NCBI GenBank assembly: GCA_019916065.1
Contig: CM034234.1
Location: 5,678,342-5,742,341 of the forward strand
From: Vitellaria paradoxa
Lineage: Eukaryota; Streptophyta; Magnoliopsida; Ericales; Sapotaceae
Reading direction: 5' to 3'
DNA: 64,000 bases
The notes beneath the pieces were generated by a model. That model made no database searches. It saw nothing but the letters and a program-made list of their open reading frames with translations, and was not told the origin of the DNA. Shown here one piece after another: positions 22,564 to 36,513 of the stretch. Positions within the stretch are counted from its first letter, which is position 1. Each line of letters starts with the position of its first letter. The position numbers and the translations under genes were made by a program.

Positions 22564-24723
22564 TGGGAATTGGAGAGATGATTTCTTTATCGGAGGAATA
22601 ATATGACCATATTGAAGTTGGACCTTGCTGCTTACATTGTACATGTTTTGGTAAACAGCAGCCAAGTCTTCTTTTTATGCTCTGTAAATCTGAAATTTTG
22701 CTGTGGAGTAATTTAATTGTACCAACATTCAGTTGATAAGCCATAGTTAATTCTTTTTATTTTATTTTATTTATCTCTCTCTCCTCCAAAACATATTTCT
22801 TCTGTAGCTAGTGGATGGGCAAAAGAACATTTTTTTGCTTGTGAAAAGTCAATAAGAGGAATTGTTATTAGAATTCGGTGGGTGGGTTCTTTCTATTTTT
22901 AGTGATCTGGCTTGCTTGCAGCAAAAGCATAGCCATCAACAATTCCTAATTTTGGCTATAATTTTCATTTAGGTTTAGTTCATTTTTTGTTACTCAATGT
23001 CAAGAAGAATGTTGTCGTTAGAATTTAGGCTTAATTTGGAAAGACAAAAAACTAATTTATTTTATTTATTATTATTATTTTTTTTGTGTTTAGAAAAGGG
23101 AAGGAATGAATGCTAAACTAGAATTGTGGCGGGATACGTTAGAGACAAAAAGGTTTAGGTTAAGCCGATGTAAGACGGAATATATGGAATGTAAGTTTAG
23201 TCAAAGTAAAATAACGGGTAGTATAGAAGTAAGTTTAGGCACACAAAAGATTGTAGAGAAAGATAAATTTAGGTATCTTGAATCTATGGTGCAACAAGAT
23301 TGAGGGATTGATACTGATGTAAGTTATAGGATTCAAGCTGGGTGGACCAAATGGAGGAGTGCTTCAAGGGTTTTGTGAGATCGAAAAATCCCCCTCAAGG
23401 TGAAAGGAAAGTATTATAAGGTAGCGGTTAGACCAGCGCTACTATATGGATCTGAGTGTTAGGCAGTAAAGCATAATCATGGTCAGAAAATGGCAATTGC
23501 GGAGATGAGGATGTTAAGCTGGATGTGCGAGATTATAAGGAAAGATATGATTAGGAACGAGGAGATTAGGGACAAAGTAGGAATAGCACCGATTGAAGAT
23601 AAAATGAGAGAAAATCGATTAAGATGGTTTGGCCATGTTAGAAGGCGTCCAGCAGAGGTATCTGTTAGAAGGTGTGAAAGTATGAAAATTGTCAGGAGTA
23701 GGAGAAGTAGAGGAAGACCCAAGAGAAGCTGAAAAAAAACATTAAACATGACCTGACCTACTTAGATTTATCAGAGGACATACCCCTAAACAAATCTAAT
23801 TGGCGTCGACAAATCTATATAACCGACCCCACCTAGTGGGAAATGGCTTAGTTTGTTTTGGTTTAGTTTGATTTTGATTTTTTCATCCTTAATAATTTAA
23901 GAGAAATTTAAAACTCAAGAAAGTAAATTTAGTCATTTAAAAAAAAAATAAAAAAAAAAAACTGTGTAGTAACTTTTGACTATTCTTCCCAAACATGATT
24001 TGAAAAAAATTTTAAACGTAAATTTAATTATTTAAAAAAAAAAAAAGTCAAAAGTAACTACTTTTCCCAAATAAAGCTTCCTTACAAAAAGAAGGATGAG
24101 TTTTAGCATTTCAAAATTACAGCTGTAGTCGGCCTGGGTTTTCTCTAGTCGAAGACAAAAAAGCCCTTCTGATGAATTGAATGTGTGGCGAGCATTGATT
24201 GAGAGATGATCATTTTTGTTGCACCTCAACTGTGGGTTGTGGAGGTCCGAAAATTGAATTCTCAAAGGCAAATGTGGCCGTTGGTAGAATCACCATTGTA
24301 GCCTGCCGTGGACCCACTGTCTTTAATTAGTAGGATTGACAATAGTCATGAGAGAATATATATGATATTTTTATAATAAGATTATGATTATCTAATAAAA
24401 TTTGTGAGAATAATATTAAAAAAAAACCTAATTATTTTAAGTTGGTGTGGTAATGAACTATCTCTGGGCAGTGGTGGTGCGGGTAAAGAATATTTTTCTT
24501 TAGCCCTTATGACTAGGTTTAAGTTTCAAGTTTGTCTATGTAAACTCATTTATGTATTTTTTAAAATTTTAAAAAATTATAAAAGTAACTTAGTAGAAGA
24601 ATAAATAAATATATATATATTTCAAATTTTGATGCGAAGACTTGGTAAGTTAATAGAGAAAAGTTGGTAACTCAATTGAGCCTATCCCTATCATCATTCA
24701 TGAAGGCCCCAGGATTAAAACTG

Positions 24724-24757
<34 letters not shown>

Positions 24758-26202
24758 AAAACACAAGCAATGTTTTGATCAAGATCTGTCCAAAAAAAAA
24801 ATAGAGATTCAAAATTTTGTTTAAATTGTAATGAAAAGAAAAATGCATGATATTTGATAAATTAAAAATCAATATACTGATGAATAGCTTTTATTTTGTC
24901 ATATTTTTTTGAATTTATTTAAATAAAAACATGTGTTTGAGATTTTATATTTCATTTTTTTTTCCTCTCTAACTTTTCCTTTTTCCTCTCCAAATTCTTA
25001 CATCTCCAAATTCTCACTTCAAATCCACCCGAAGGATGTGTTAACTTCGGAGTAAAGATTTGTGGGGGGGAAATGTATGAAAGCAAATAATAATAATAAT
25101 AATAAATAAATAAAATGAAAATTTTTTGTTTTATTTTTCGGTATGGTCAAGCAATTATGAAGAAAATGAATAGATATTATCAACAAATTTTGACCTTTTA
25201 TTTAATTAATCATAAAAAATAAATATATATAAATAACTCATTTTTCCTCCACAAATCCTTGCTCCAAACATAAACAGGGAGAGAAATGAAATTAATTATA
25301 TATACTAATGTTTTACGATTAATTAAAAAAAATTCAACAAATATCTATCCATTTTCTTCTCATTTTTCTAACCATATAAAAAAATAAATTTAACATTTTT
25401 CATTTCATTTTTGCTTTCCTACTTTGTTTTCTCTCCACTTTCTTTTTTCCTCCACCAATCCTTGTTCCAAACACACCTAAAGCTCCTGGAAATTGGAAGC
25501 AATGGAATTAAAGAAGAAAAATTGGGAACTCAACTTAATCTAACCTTGTCTCCTTTGGGATATAATTTCATTCAACAAACATGCAGCTTTTAATAGATGT
25601 AAAGAAAAGGCTGCATTAGTTTAGTTCATGCAAATATGAAAGACACAAGAAAACAGCATTTAATCTTCAGCCACAACAATCAATCATAAGAAGCAGATGA
25701 CCAGGGGAGAACAAATTTGGCAGCACTTCAAAAAAAAAAAAAAACATTCATTATGATCTCCATATGTATTGCAAATCCATTATACAATACTGTAATGGTT
25801 TAAGGTTGTTTAAATTTAAATAACTAGCATAACTGAATACATAATATATATATATAACTATACAAAAAAAAAATAAAAGGACAACAAAATGGGAATAGTC
25901 TGTACCGGAGGAAACCAAATATTTGAAGACAAGCCACAAATATGACCATCTGGGCTCTGTTATGCATTGACAAAGAACACAAAACTTTTTATCCCACAGA
26001 CAACAGGGGCTCGGATGTGCACCTGTAACATGGAGAGAACCAAAAAGAGACTATCCAAATTGAATTTACCACTTGACCTCTGATAATCTGTGACTGAAGT
26101 TTATGTTCGATAGCTATCCGACCACCGGTTCAGTGCTTGAAAATAATAAAGCAGACTAAGATTGAAAAGGAATCCCTGCAACAGGACACCGAGAAAATAA
26201 TC
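22564..26202. other. Region between RabGAP and PBL kinase genes
   Basis: The two genes converge here. It contains the RabGAP 3' UTR, an RTE-type LINE tail (annotated separately), a (GA)14 microsatellite at about 24727-24754 and AT-rich DNA. The PBL 3' UTR probably covers the last few hundred bases. An imperfect 16-base inverted repeat (23966-23981 with 24046-24061, one mismatch) flanks A-runs. No other gene is supported. Confidence 0.6.
23100..23880 (+). mobile_element. 5'-truncated RTE-type LINE remnant
   Basis: Broken frames give the C-terminal end of a plant RTE-clade reverse transcriptase. Visible words are ETKRFRLSRCKTEYMECKFS, DKFRYLESMVQQD, VRPALLYGSECWAVKHNHGQ (with the Trp codon as a stop), AEMRMLSWMCEI, RENRLRWFGHVRRRPAE and NWRRQIYITDPT. 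It ends in a TTTG-rich tail (gtttgttttggtttagtttg), as RTE elements do. At least three stops and one frameshift make it dead. Confidence 0.75.
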
Positions 26203-29200
26203 TCAGCTCAACCTTCTGGTTCGATCTCTCTCTGATCCACCGCCACCATTGAGTCTCTTATCGATGTCTCTCCTAGTCCTAGGAGGAGTGGAAGGGGCCC
26301 ACCGGGAGCTTTGGACTGGCTGAGTTTCGGGGTCATATTTCTGGGAAGCAAGGTAACTCAAAGCGGTGACTACATCGGCTATGACAGGGCGCATTGTAGG
26401 CTGCTCTTGAACACACATTGCTGCCACTGCAAGGGCTTGGTACAATCCCCTCACTGGATACTGACCTTGAAGCATTGGATCAGCCATCTGTGAGAATTTT
26501 CTTCGATCTTTGAACAAAGGTCTTGCCTGTATTAAGTCAATATGTGCTCCATATTTGTGAGAACCATCAGAAGACAACTACTGAAGCAACAGCAGATGTT
26601 ATTGTCGATAATAATATAATCAATTCGTGAAGGTCGCCCTGTCTCATAAAAATGTAGGATAGGAGAACACTTTCTCATGTTTTCACCTAATGTTTTCTAT
26701 GAACTGTTAGTAAAATTTACCTTCTAAGTAAATATGATCGAATCTAACTAAAGTTTATTTCACTTGGCTCTAGTTAAGTTAAATATACCTGTATCCATTT
26801 AATTGAGATATGCTATGTTGTAAACCAGGTTAGATCCACAAAATAAAATAAAATAAAAGCATATTCCACACAATTGCAATAGTTGTTTCCCAAGTCCAAG
26901 GTTGTTGTTAATGATGATCTTTCAAAGTGCCATCCAATCAGGATTCAGGACTAACAACTCAAATCATGACATAGTTGATGTGTTGCTCTTACACTTGATG
27001 TATCATATAATAGGATTTTGAAAATTGATATTATCCTCTATCCATGCACGTTTCTTTCTGAGTTCATATGGTTTTTTTAAGCAAAAATGTGGGTTGATTT
27101 CTAATGCTACCACTTTTCTTAAAAAAAAAAAAAAATCCAGATTTCATATATAGCGTTTGTACTTTTTTTTTTTTTTTGAACTGTTTTTCTTTTATCAAGA
27201 TATTAACTGTTTTTAACTGATTTTTTAAACTTTCCTTGCACAACTGCAGTTCAACTTGAAACCAACTGTGACCACCCCAAACTACTTGGGAGTTAGTCAG
27301 GTTCAGTCCAACATTCATGGTCTGCTTACCCTAGCCTATGAAATATGCCAAGTAATAATCATGATGTCTAATGACAGAAAGCTCACATTCAAAACTGTAG
27401 AAGTAATTATTACTGTCCATAGCAGCTGTTTAATAAGGTTTTCCTTTTGAAAGACATGTCTTGTATTACCAAGTAATACAAAAACTGAAGATCTTTATGT
27501 GACAATGTGATGAAAATAGACAAACATTATGTTCCATACTCTTTAAGGCCAACAAAATATGAAAACAAGAAGCAATTCACCCAGTAGACAAACGGAAAAA
27601 GAGTAGGAATGGGAGAAAGGTTCCAGCCAAATCAGAGGAAGCAGCCTGGCGGATGGTGGTTAAACCTGTAACTTATTGGTTATTCAAAATAACTTGAAGT
27701 GGTATATAGATGTCATGGCGTTGTGATTCTGCGATCTTTGAGATGAGTTTAGCACGTAGCAGAGACAATACAGATGGGACTTCTGGAAACTTATTTTATC
27801 TTTTGTTTTGTTTTTTTTTTTTTTTTTTTTTTTTGTTTTTGGTGGAAGCTGGCAACTTATGTTATCTATCAGCAGAATAAATCACCCTGGTGGCAGAGCC
27901 AAAATGTGAATCACATCTACAGAATCCAATCAGCAGCATTACTGACCATAAGGTACCACTCAACAACTGATGCAGTTTGAATGGTATAACATGCAAAATT
28001 AAAGATACGCTGGCCCACTATATATTTCCAAAAAAAAAAAAAATCAAAATTACTAACCCACAGGAAAGTTAAAGATGAGAAAGGCGTGGATCTCTTACCC
28101 ATGCTACCAGATTATGCTCTCCTGCTGCTTTTGAGCTCTCAATAGCTTTCCTGCCCGTAATGATCTCCAAAAGAACAACCCCAAAGCTGTAAACATCTGA
28201 TTTCAAAGTCAGCTGGCCAGTCATTGCATACTCAGGAGCACAGTACCCATAAGTACCCATAACCCTCGTCGATACATGCGTATTATCCCCAACAGGCCCG
28301 AGTTTAGCCAAGCCAAAATCAGATAGCTTGGGATGATAATCCTCACCAAGCAAAATGTTAGAGCATTTTAAATCACGGTATATTACAGGTGGACTTGCTT
28401 TGTCATGTAAATACTCCAATCCTTTTGCTGCCCCAGCAGCTATTTTCATTCTTGTATTCCAATCGAGCCGTTTCTTGCCAGGTGGAAGGTCTGCACAACA
28501 AGAACGTTAATTTGTTGCCCAGACACAACATGTTTAAAAATAGCTAGTCAGGAGATGTGGGTTTTATAAATATTATACATACCATGAAGATGGTCCTCTA
28601 AAGATCCCAGTGGCATGTATTCATAAACCAGAAGTCTCTGATCTCCATCAGCACAATAACCAATTAGATTAACAAGGTTAGGATGGTGAAGCAAACTTAA
28701 CATCAGCACTTCAACAAGGAATTCCCTGTTCCCTTGCAATCCATTACGATCAAGTTGCTTTATGGCCACAATCTACAACAAAAGTAGCAGACGATTTCCA
28801 ATTTCACCATCATCTAAGTAATGCAACATTAAAGCTCAATCACAATCTAGCAGGCTTTCTATATATTTTGCTAAAGGCAATCTAAATAAAAACCTCCACT
28901 CGCAGGGGAAAAAAGGATGTATGGGAATTTTTGTCCAACTGCTATTTATACCCCTTTATTGCATAAATAATTTCAGTAAGACAAACTTACTCAACCTGAT
29001 TAGAATTTTCCAGTCGTCCTTTATACACTCTTCCAAAACCTCCCTCTCCAAGAAGACAGTCACCCCTGAAATTTCTGGTTGCAGCAGCCAATTCACGAAA
29101 TGTAAAAGTCTGGGCAGCAATATGATTGGACCCTCCATCTTTTAAGGACTCCTTTAACTTCAAAGAGGGATTTTTCTTCAATTTCTCTGGGAAGGAAAAA

Positions 29201-31055
29201 AAGAGTGAAAAACAAATTTGCAATGAAAATAACCCAAAAAATAAAAAAAAGGTTCATAAATTTAACATGCATGAATGCATATGTAAAGTTTATTAAATTA
29301 AGCTTCATCATACACAGGCTTATGGAAGTGAAAGGTGACATATCTCCCAAACTGACAATTGCTTACTAGGTGCTTCCTTTAATACTACAAAATTTGAAGT
29401 CAAAGATCACAAACAAACAAAAAAACAAGCTGCATTAAAGAAATTGTACCAAGAAATTTGACGTGCAAATTGTGCTCAGGTCTCTTCCTAGTTCATATAA
29501 ATTCAAAGAAAAACAACTATCTTAATCCCTTGAGACTACATACACCCTGTTCAAACTGGTAATCACAGATGTATGGTACAAATTCTTTGTAGAGAAAAAT
29601 ATCTCCTAACGGAATATCCACAAAGTACCAGATAAAGGGTTTCATCATCAAATATTACAATGATGTAAAATAAACAGGAAATAAAATGCTAATAACAACG
29701 CACTCAAAGCTGGAATATTACCCTATTATGAATTGCATTCAATTATACGAGGTGCCTTGATACTTGAGAGTTTAAGCCGTATGGATAAAAATACTAAGCA
29801 ACTGAGAACAACAGAACCCATGTTGAGATTTTGGCTTTGTGATTGTTACTCAAAACAAAGTAAACTTCATTAAAAGCTCAGTTAATTCTGGTATTTTCAT
29901 TGCATATTAAGAATCGCCTTAAGGATGAATAAAACTTATTGTCTAGTACTTGAAGCCAATTCACAATAGACAAGAAGGCAAGTACCTAAAAGTAAGGACA
30001 AGGAATAATACAGAATAAGTTATATAATCCATCAATGAAGCCACACTAACTGCAAAATTTTATTCCTAGTGAAAGTTATAACACAGAAACTTTTTCTAGT
30101 TATATCATCCTACAAAGACAGCCTTATTTGATTGCAAAGAAAATGAACAGCTAGAATGTCCTAGCCAACTGAGTGTACAAGAAAAAGCTAAGATGCTCCT
30201 CTCTCACTTGTCCAAGTTGACAAGAAAAATTATGAGGCTCCAATTTTGCCTTCCTTCAGTAGTTAAAAAAGAAAACAACTTTCATTTGTACCAGTGTCAA
30301 GGTACACAATACCTGCGAGAAGGCACGTTATTTTTCAAAAAAGAAATTTTCATCATCTAATTTTTCTCTAAAGTCTCTCGATTTCTACAAATTATCTTCT
30401 TATTTTCATTTTTGTGTTCTTATGAATTAATTTCTTTTTTTTTTTTTTTGGAGAAGTTACCAGAAGTTCATCAAATATTGGGAAGAGAAGTTAGATGAAG
30501 GTAAAAGAGTATTTCAGCAAAGAAATTAGTGACGGGCTTCACATAACTTCTCCCCTTAATATATACTATCTTTAGATATCTATTAGATGTCTACATCCAA
30601 AGGACACACATGCCAGGTGCTTGTGTACTGAGACCCAAAAAAATAAACAAATATATAAAATAAAATAAAAAATTGATGATGAATTCCATTTCAAACCCTC
30701 AAATCCTTTCTTTTAGGATCTAGAAATGTTCCAGAAATGAATGCACACTTTCTTGTGAAATCATATGAAAATTCTGATGAATCCGCAGCAACCCCGGATA
30801 GAAAAAAAAAATGGGGGAGGGGGGGAGGAAAAAAAACTGAATAATCAGGTGATTTTATCAGTTGAGGGAGATGGAGGGGCGGGAGTTCTTCCTTTGTCTG
30901 CATAAATATGTATATATATATATATATACAAGTATGTGTAAGATTTGCTCATACACATTACCTGAAGTGGGTTGGATCGGATCAAGAGACTGTTTCTTCT
31001 TCCTCCTCTTCTTTGCTGTCTGGTTTGATTGCCCAGAGCAAGGAAACCAACCCAT
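26203..31055 (-). CDS. PBL7: Receptor-like cytoplasmic kinase, PBL5/PBL7-like
   Basis: Five exons (30962-31055, 28996-29186, 28583-28772, 28099-28490, 26203-26526) join in frame to 396 residues; Arabidopsis PBL7 is of similar size. The N-terminus MGWFPCSG has Gly2 for N-myristoylation and Cys6 for palmitoylation, so plasma-membrane anchoring is expected. A basic KKRRKKK follows. The Ser/Thr kinase domain is complete: [11 protein letters not shown] (78-88), VAIK with Lys100, YRDLK with catalytic Asp198 (an RD kinase), DFG at 216-218, and activation segment [18 protein letters not shown]. Class VII RLCKs of this type relay signals from pattern and hormone receptors. The C-terminal tail (about 45 residues, Arg-rich) is not conserved. 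The start is the only ATG that gives the MGxxPCSG signature. The first intron is 1.8 kb; a CT-rich tract (31163-31180) precedes the leader. Confidence 0.9.
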
Positions 31056-31162
31056 TTGTCTCTGCTCGGAACTGTTAGTGGAGAAGCAGCTTGAAAGAAA
31101 TGGTACCAGAAGCTCGAGAAAAGGGCAAACCAACAAGAGGCACTGATATAGAAAGAAAAGAG

Positions 31163-31180
31163 GAGAGAGAGAGAGAGAGA
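31163..31180. repeat. (GA)9 microsatellite upstream of PBL
   Basis: A GA dinucleotide run (CT on the gene's strand) lies about 110-125 bases upstream of the PBL start codon. Such CT tracts are common in plant core promoters and leaders and may act there. Confidence 0.7.
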
Positions 31181-33575
31181 TTATTGATTAAACAACTTCA
31201 AATTTAAACAATAAAGGAGGCAGCAGCTGTTAAAATTACATTGTTCATCTCCCAACACCTGGTCAAAATAACCATTATCTATCCTTTAATCCCAATATCT
31301 ATTTTTATATATATATATATATTTACATGTCACGTAACGGTTTAGAATGATAAATAGTAAAATAAAATAATTTTAAATAATTTTAAAAAATAATTTATTT
31401 TTTATCTGATTATATAAATTATTGAACTTATAAATTATTTTAAATTATTTTTAAAAATTTTTAAAATTTTTAGATGCTCTGCGTCACACCAAATCAACCC
31501 CGTATATATACCATGCAAATGGCATATTCTTAAGAAACCTCCAGCATTTTCTTCTTCATTTTTCAAGCTGTGTTAATTTAAATAATTCAATGGATATTAT
31601 TATTTTTCATTATTGAAAGTCTTACCCATTAAAAAATTATTATTTTACAATCGCTTTCTCCTCTTATATCTTATGTCTTGATTTACTATTTGAAAGTTTG
31701 AAACTGCACAGTTGTCATGCGTGCCTTTTTTTATATGCAATAATTAGAAATTTTTTTAAAAGAAAATTAAATTTTCAATTAAAATTTTTATTTTAATGAA
31801 CTAAAAAGCTTAAAGTTTCAACTACACATATTATATATATATTATATCTTAGTTGCATATTTGACACACAAACCATTTGCGCATAAAATAAATTTTCATG
31901 TATTTAAAATTTACTACTTTAATAAAATATAATATTCATAAAATTGCTTCAACTAATTATTTGATTTAATAATTGTTTCAAGAATAAGAAGATTTATTTT
32001 AAGAAATTAATCAATAACCATATATTTAATTCTATTATTTGACGTAATAATTGTATTAGCACAAGCATCACATGTACCCTTACTTATTATGTGCATAAAT
32101 ACATATAAACCTTTTAAATTTGGAGGTCCAAATTACGTCAAAAAAAATTAAATATTGTCAAATTTTAGATTATTGGGTATTTGATATGTTTCTTAAACTG
32201 TGTGAGGAAGTTAAAAATTGATAAAAAAAAAATTGAACTTCTTTGATTATTACTTGCCAAATAAAATATTATCTATTAATGACATAAAGATGAGGATCGC
32301 TCATAATAATTAGTTTATTAAAACTTGAAAATAAGGTTTCAAGTATAGAAATAGAATTCTTTGTGGTTTAAGAGTAAGTCATTTCTATACCAATTGTGAT
32401 AGGGTCGGTATGAGATGAATTTAGTTGAATCTTATTCTTATTCTATTAGGAAAATTTTTCTTTATATGTCTTTACACTCGTAACAGGTTAAATTTTCTGC
32501 TCTTATTCTCGTTCTATTTAATAAGCAAATTTAGTTAATGAAGCGTATTCCAGCCTTATTAAAATAATACAAATTGTACGAGTAAAAATATAAATTAACA
32601 GACTTGGTATAATTATTTTATTATTATTAGATATTATTTTTGCAATATTATAACATAAAATAATATTCAACATACTTTATTACATAATTGGTGTAAACTC
32701 GAATTGGAATGATTGAAACTCTAATTTTTCTCAGGTTTATTTTAAATTTTATTATTCAAATCTAATATTCATCCTACTAAAATTAAATTGAAATAATGTG
32801 AGTAATTTAATTCTGGGATTAAGGTATCATTCTCAAATTACTATTCTTTTTTTAGTATTAATTTTCTAATCTTTCTTCAAACTAAATACGATACAGAATT
32901 ATATTTCAACTTTATTATTAGGTATATAAAAGAAGAAGAAGAAGAAGAGTAGTAATAAGAAATAGAAAACAAAATCTTATGAATCTTATGTTGTTGCTTT
33001 GGGTAAGACAATCATGTCTCAATCCAAAAGTTTCCCCTTTACGTCCCTATCTTAATTACCCCTTTGGTTAAAATCATGGTATGATTAGGTTTGGTGTCAC
33101 GGGGAGTGATTATGCCTAGATTAAACCAGGACGTAAATTAAAGTTCTTTTCAAACGAAGAGGACCCCCCCTCTCTCTCTCTCTCTCTCTCTGTGCAATCT
33201 ATAAGACCTGTGACAATTAATGCACGTCAACTTTATTAAATTAATTCATCTACCTTTAATTATAGAAACTTTACCTTAGTCGTTTGATTTGACCAATTAA
33301 TTAACCAGCCGCCAGTAACTTTAATCTTCTAATTTTGGGGACACATGTTAATTAATAATGCAAAGATGGTCCCCCCCGATTACCTAAAAGTTGGATATCG
33401 CATTATGTAATTTTGTTTCCTTCTCCCACAACCTCCCTAATGCTAACGAAATTGTTGACTGTCAACCTATGACAGGGTGGTGAAATTAAAATTATTAACG
33501 CCAAACTTCGTTTAGAGCCTGTCTAGCATTATTCTGTCAATTTTGTACAGAATTTTGACGCACGTCACCTTAATT

Positions 33576-34553
33576 TTTTTTTTTTTTAATTACTAAGAAA
33601 CCATTACATTACAAACATTAACCCTTATTTATTAGATAGGCATTCCGTTAATGAGTTTTTTTAACGACATACCTTGTGACCTTCCCAACGTGACAATATT
33701 TAAAAAAGATAAGATATTGATACAAGTCAGTAAAGACATTTTTAACTTCCCAGGGGCAGGCCGATATATTTTATAGATATTTAATGACTAAGAGGCTATT
33801 TGTCATTATAATAACCTTCCTGAAATTCTAAACCCATGACAACGCTCTAAAGCATGCCATTGTTTCCACCATTAATGCTGAAGATGCATTGATCAATTCT
33901 CCTCTTGCACAAAGAACTTTTCCGTTGTGATCTTTAATTATCCATGCGGCTGACGCTTTACCTGTCTTCGGTTGTCATGTTCTGTCAGTTACTAGGACTA
34001 CCTCGTATGGTAATTCTGAAATTTTTGTAGCATTAACCATGATCATCTCTTCTGTAACCCGATGAGGATGCCACCAAGCCTCGAGATTGTCTTTGCGCTG
34101 CTTTGTCCCTGCATCACAAACATGGGAGCATCCTAGCATTTTATAATAAAAATCTGCCATTAAAATAATAGATGACGGCCCTTTCCTCTCATTGCCCAGC
34201 GTAGCTGCATTTCTAGCTACTCACAATGCCCATAAATGAGCTATAATTCTATTAGTCAAATCTCCTTCCTCCCTTATCATTTGCCTGAGCCAATCTAAAG
34301 GTTGCGCTTGATCAAGTTCCGTTGTTCTAATTTCCAAACTGGACCCAAACTACACAGCTCTTGCTACTTCACATTGAAAGAAGACATGACTTTGAGTTTC
34401 TGTCCCATTGTCACATATCTGGCAACTACCATTTATTGTGAGCCCCTTCTTTAATAGTTTATCTTTGAATGAGAGGATGTTATGCAAAATTTTCCATAAG
34501 AAGAATCTCCATTTACTCGGACCTTTCCACTTCCAAAATTTTTTCCAAACATC
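33576..34553 (-). mobile_element. 5'-truncated L1 with 15-base target duplication
   Basis: The fragment is flanked by an exact 15-base duplication, CACGTCACCTTAATT (33561-33575 and 34554-34568). A T-run directly follows the left copy and is the poly(A) tail of a minus-strand element. On the minus strand it encodes a zf-RVT block (VWKKFWKWKGPSKWRFFLWK; NGSCQICDNGTETQSHVFFQ) and a plant-type RNase H tail (KASAAWIIKDHNGKVLCARG). Stops interrupt the frame. The perfect duplication indicates target-primed integration and a fairly recent event. Confidence 0.85.
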
Positions 34554-36319
34554 CACGTCACCTTAATTGAGTGTGAGTGTTTAGTAAAAAAATTTTAATA
34601 TTTTTTAATGCCAAAATTGATTTAATATTTTTTAATTATTAATAAAATTACTCTTATTTCCCATTACGCAGAATCTATATCCTCTCTCTAATTAATTTCT
34701 CGACCCTTCATCTATTTATCTCTCTCGCTTTCTTTCCCTCTCTTTAAAAAACGCTTAAACTTTTTTTCAGCAAAACATAGTTGAATAAACATAAAGACTA
34801 TTAACATGCATTAAATTGTAATATTACTACTTGTTTGTAATATTTTAATTTTTATATTTAGAGGTTTTTTATTGGGATGAACTTTTTTTTTATATTAATG
34901 AAATTTCAATGCAATTGTATAAAATAAAAATTTAAATCATTAGAAATTTAACTTTATGTTTAATTGTAATTTTATTAATTTAAAATAAAAATTATTAAAA
35001 CATCTTATTATTACAAAAAAAGTTATTATTACTATTATACTGTGTGCGTTCAAATATTTTTTTTTTATAATCATTTTAAAGAATGTTAGTTTTTATATAT
35101 ATTATATATTTATGGAAATTTTGAAATTTAGTTTGTAGCAAAAGTATTGATGAAAAATTAAATAATATAAAATTTTCTCCAGTGAGAGAGTTGTGACCCA
35201 CAGGATTTTAAGGCAATATTATTTTTTTCTTTGGAACTTCCATAAAAATCTGCTTAAGAAAAACACCTATACTATATAATAAGGACAAATGGATGGAGAT
35301 TTAGTGAATCTTCAAATTTAATAAAATCTTCCCTTTAGTGAAGTCTTTTTTTTTTTTTTTTACATTATTCCATTAATAACTCTCAACTTCTCGCAATTGC
35401 TAATACTTTTTATGAAAATAAAAAAAAAATTAATAACTATCACTTAATTAAGTAAATTTAACTTTACGTATTTTAATATTCTTTAAATGCTATTTTTATC
35501 ATCCACTACTTTTATGTTTTTTAATCTTTTTTAAATGTCAATTAATTACAAATTATTTATTTAAATGTCATTAAAACTAATTATCTAATATTTAACAAGT
35601 GTTTTAATAAATTTATTATTTTAAATTTATTTGATAATTTATATATAATTAAAAATATATATATTAATTTACTTTTAGAAAAGTTAAACGCATAGTGTTT
35701 GGACCCACATCTATGTATATTAATAGACGGTGATGAGAGAAAAATATTTTTTGAAAAGATAGAAAGACAAGTGTTTTTTAAAGGGGGAGAAAGATAAAAA
35801 TAAATAAATGAGAATAAAAAAAATTAAGCGGTTTTTAAATAGAGAAGGAGAGAAAAAGAAAGAAGAAGAAATAGAGACAAAAAGGTGATGGTGAATTAAA
35901 TGAGCTTTAATATTAATAATTTTTTTTTTTAATTTTGGTATTAGTGTCACCATATATGAAAACAAACACATGTATGTATGTAACACAATCCTCTTTAATT
36001 GAGACAGAACATTAATTGGGACCAAACCTACTACCATTATGAAAGAAGCCAAAAGCCCATATCACATTATCTTGTGTAATTTTCCTGCTAGGATACAATG
36101 AACATTTCCTTTTCTCAACAAAACTTTTGCCGTGACAGCTGGTGACAAAGGACACATTTTGAGCCTGCCTTCTGTTTTTTTTTTTCCAAAAGCATTGAAT
36201 GAATGGAAACAATTTGTTGAAAAAGTTAATATTTAGAAATAGTATTCTTTTCCACAGAGGAATATTAATGAAGGTATCAGAGTCTTGATAAAAATACAAG
36301 GCATTCTCATCTTGGTGTT

Positions 36320-36513
36320 TTTTTTTTTTTTTTTTTGGGTAACGGGAGAAATCGCCCAGTGATTTTACCTACTGAGTTACAAACTCTCAGGAGAACTAGC
36401 GCAGCAACCCGTCGCTACGGCTCCTCACTTAAATCCTGACTGCTCCAGGTCGAACCTGCGACTTGAATATATTACCCAATCCTCCCGCTTCACTGGACCA
36501 CCCAAGGGTGAGT
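36320..36513 (-). mobile_element. tRNA-derived SINE with 13-base target duplication
   Basis: A 194-base element is flanked by TCATCTTGGTGTT on both sides (36307-36319 and 36514-36526). It begins with a T-run (the tail of a minus-strand insertion). Its reverse complement has a Pol III B box, GCAGGTTCGACCTGG, and an A-box-like TGGTCCAGTGAAGCGG near the 5' end. All parts of a complete SINE are present. Confidence 0.8.

Noticed and set aside
23966..24061. 16-base inverted repeat as a terminator or hairpin gene
   Set aside because: The loop is mostly A-runs, there is one mismatch, and no transcript unit is nearby; probably chance or decayed MITE ends.
35720..36299. 110- and 95-codon minus-strand ORFs
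   Set aside because: Composition is Phe/Ile/Lys-rich translation of AT-rich DNA, with no splice context and no domain.
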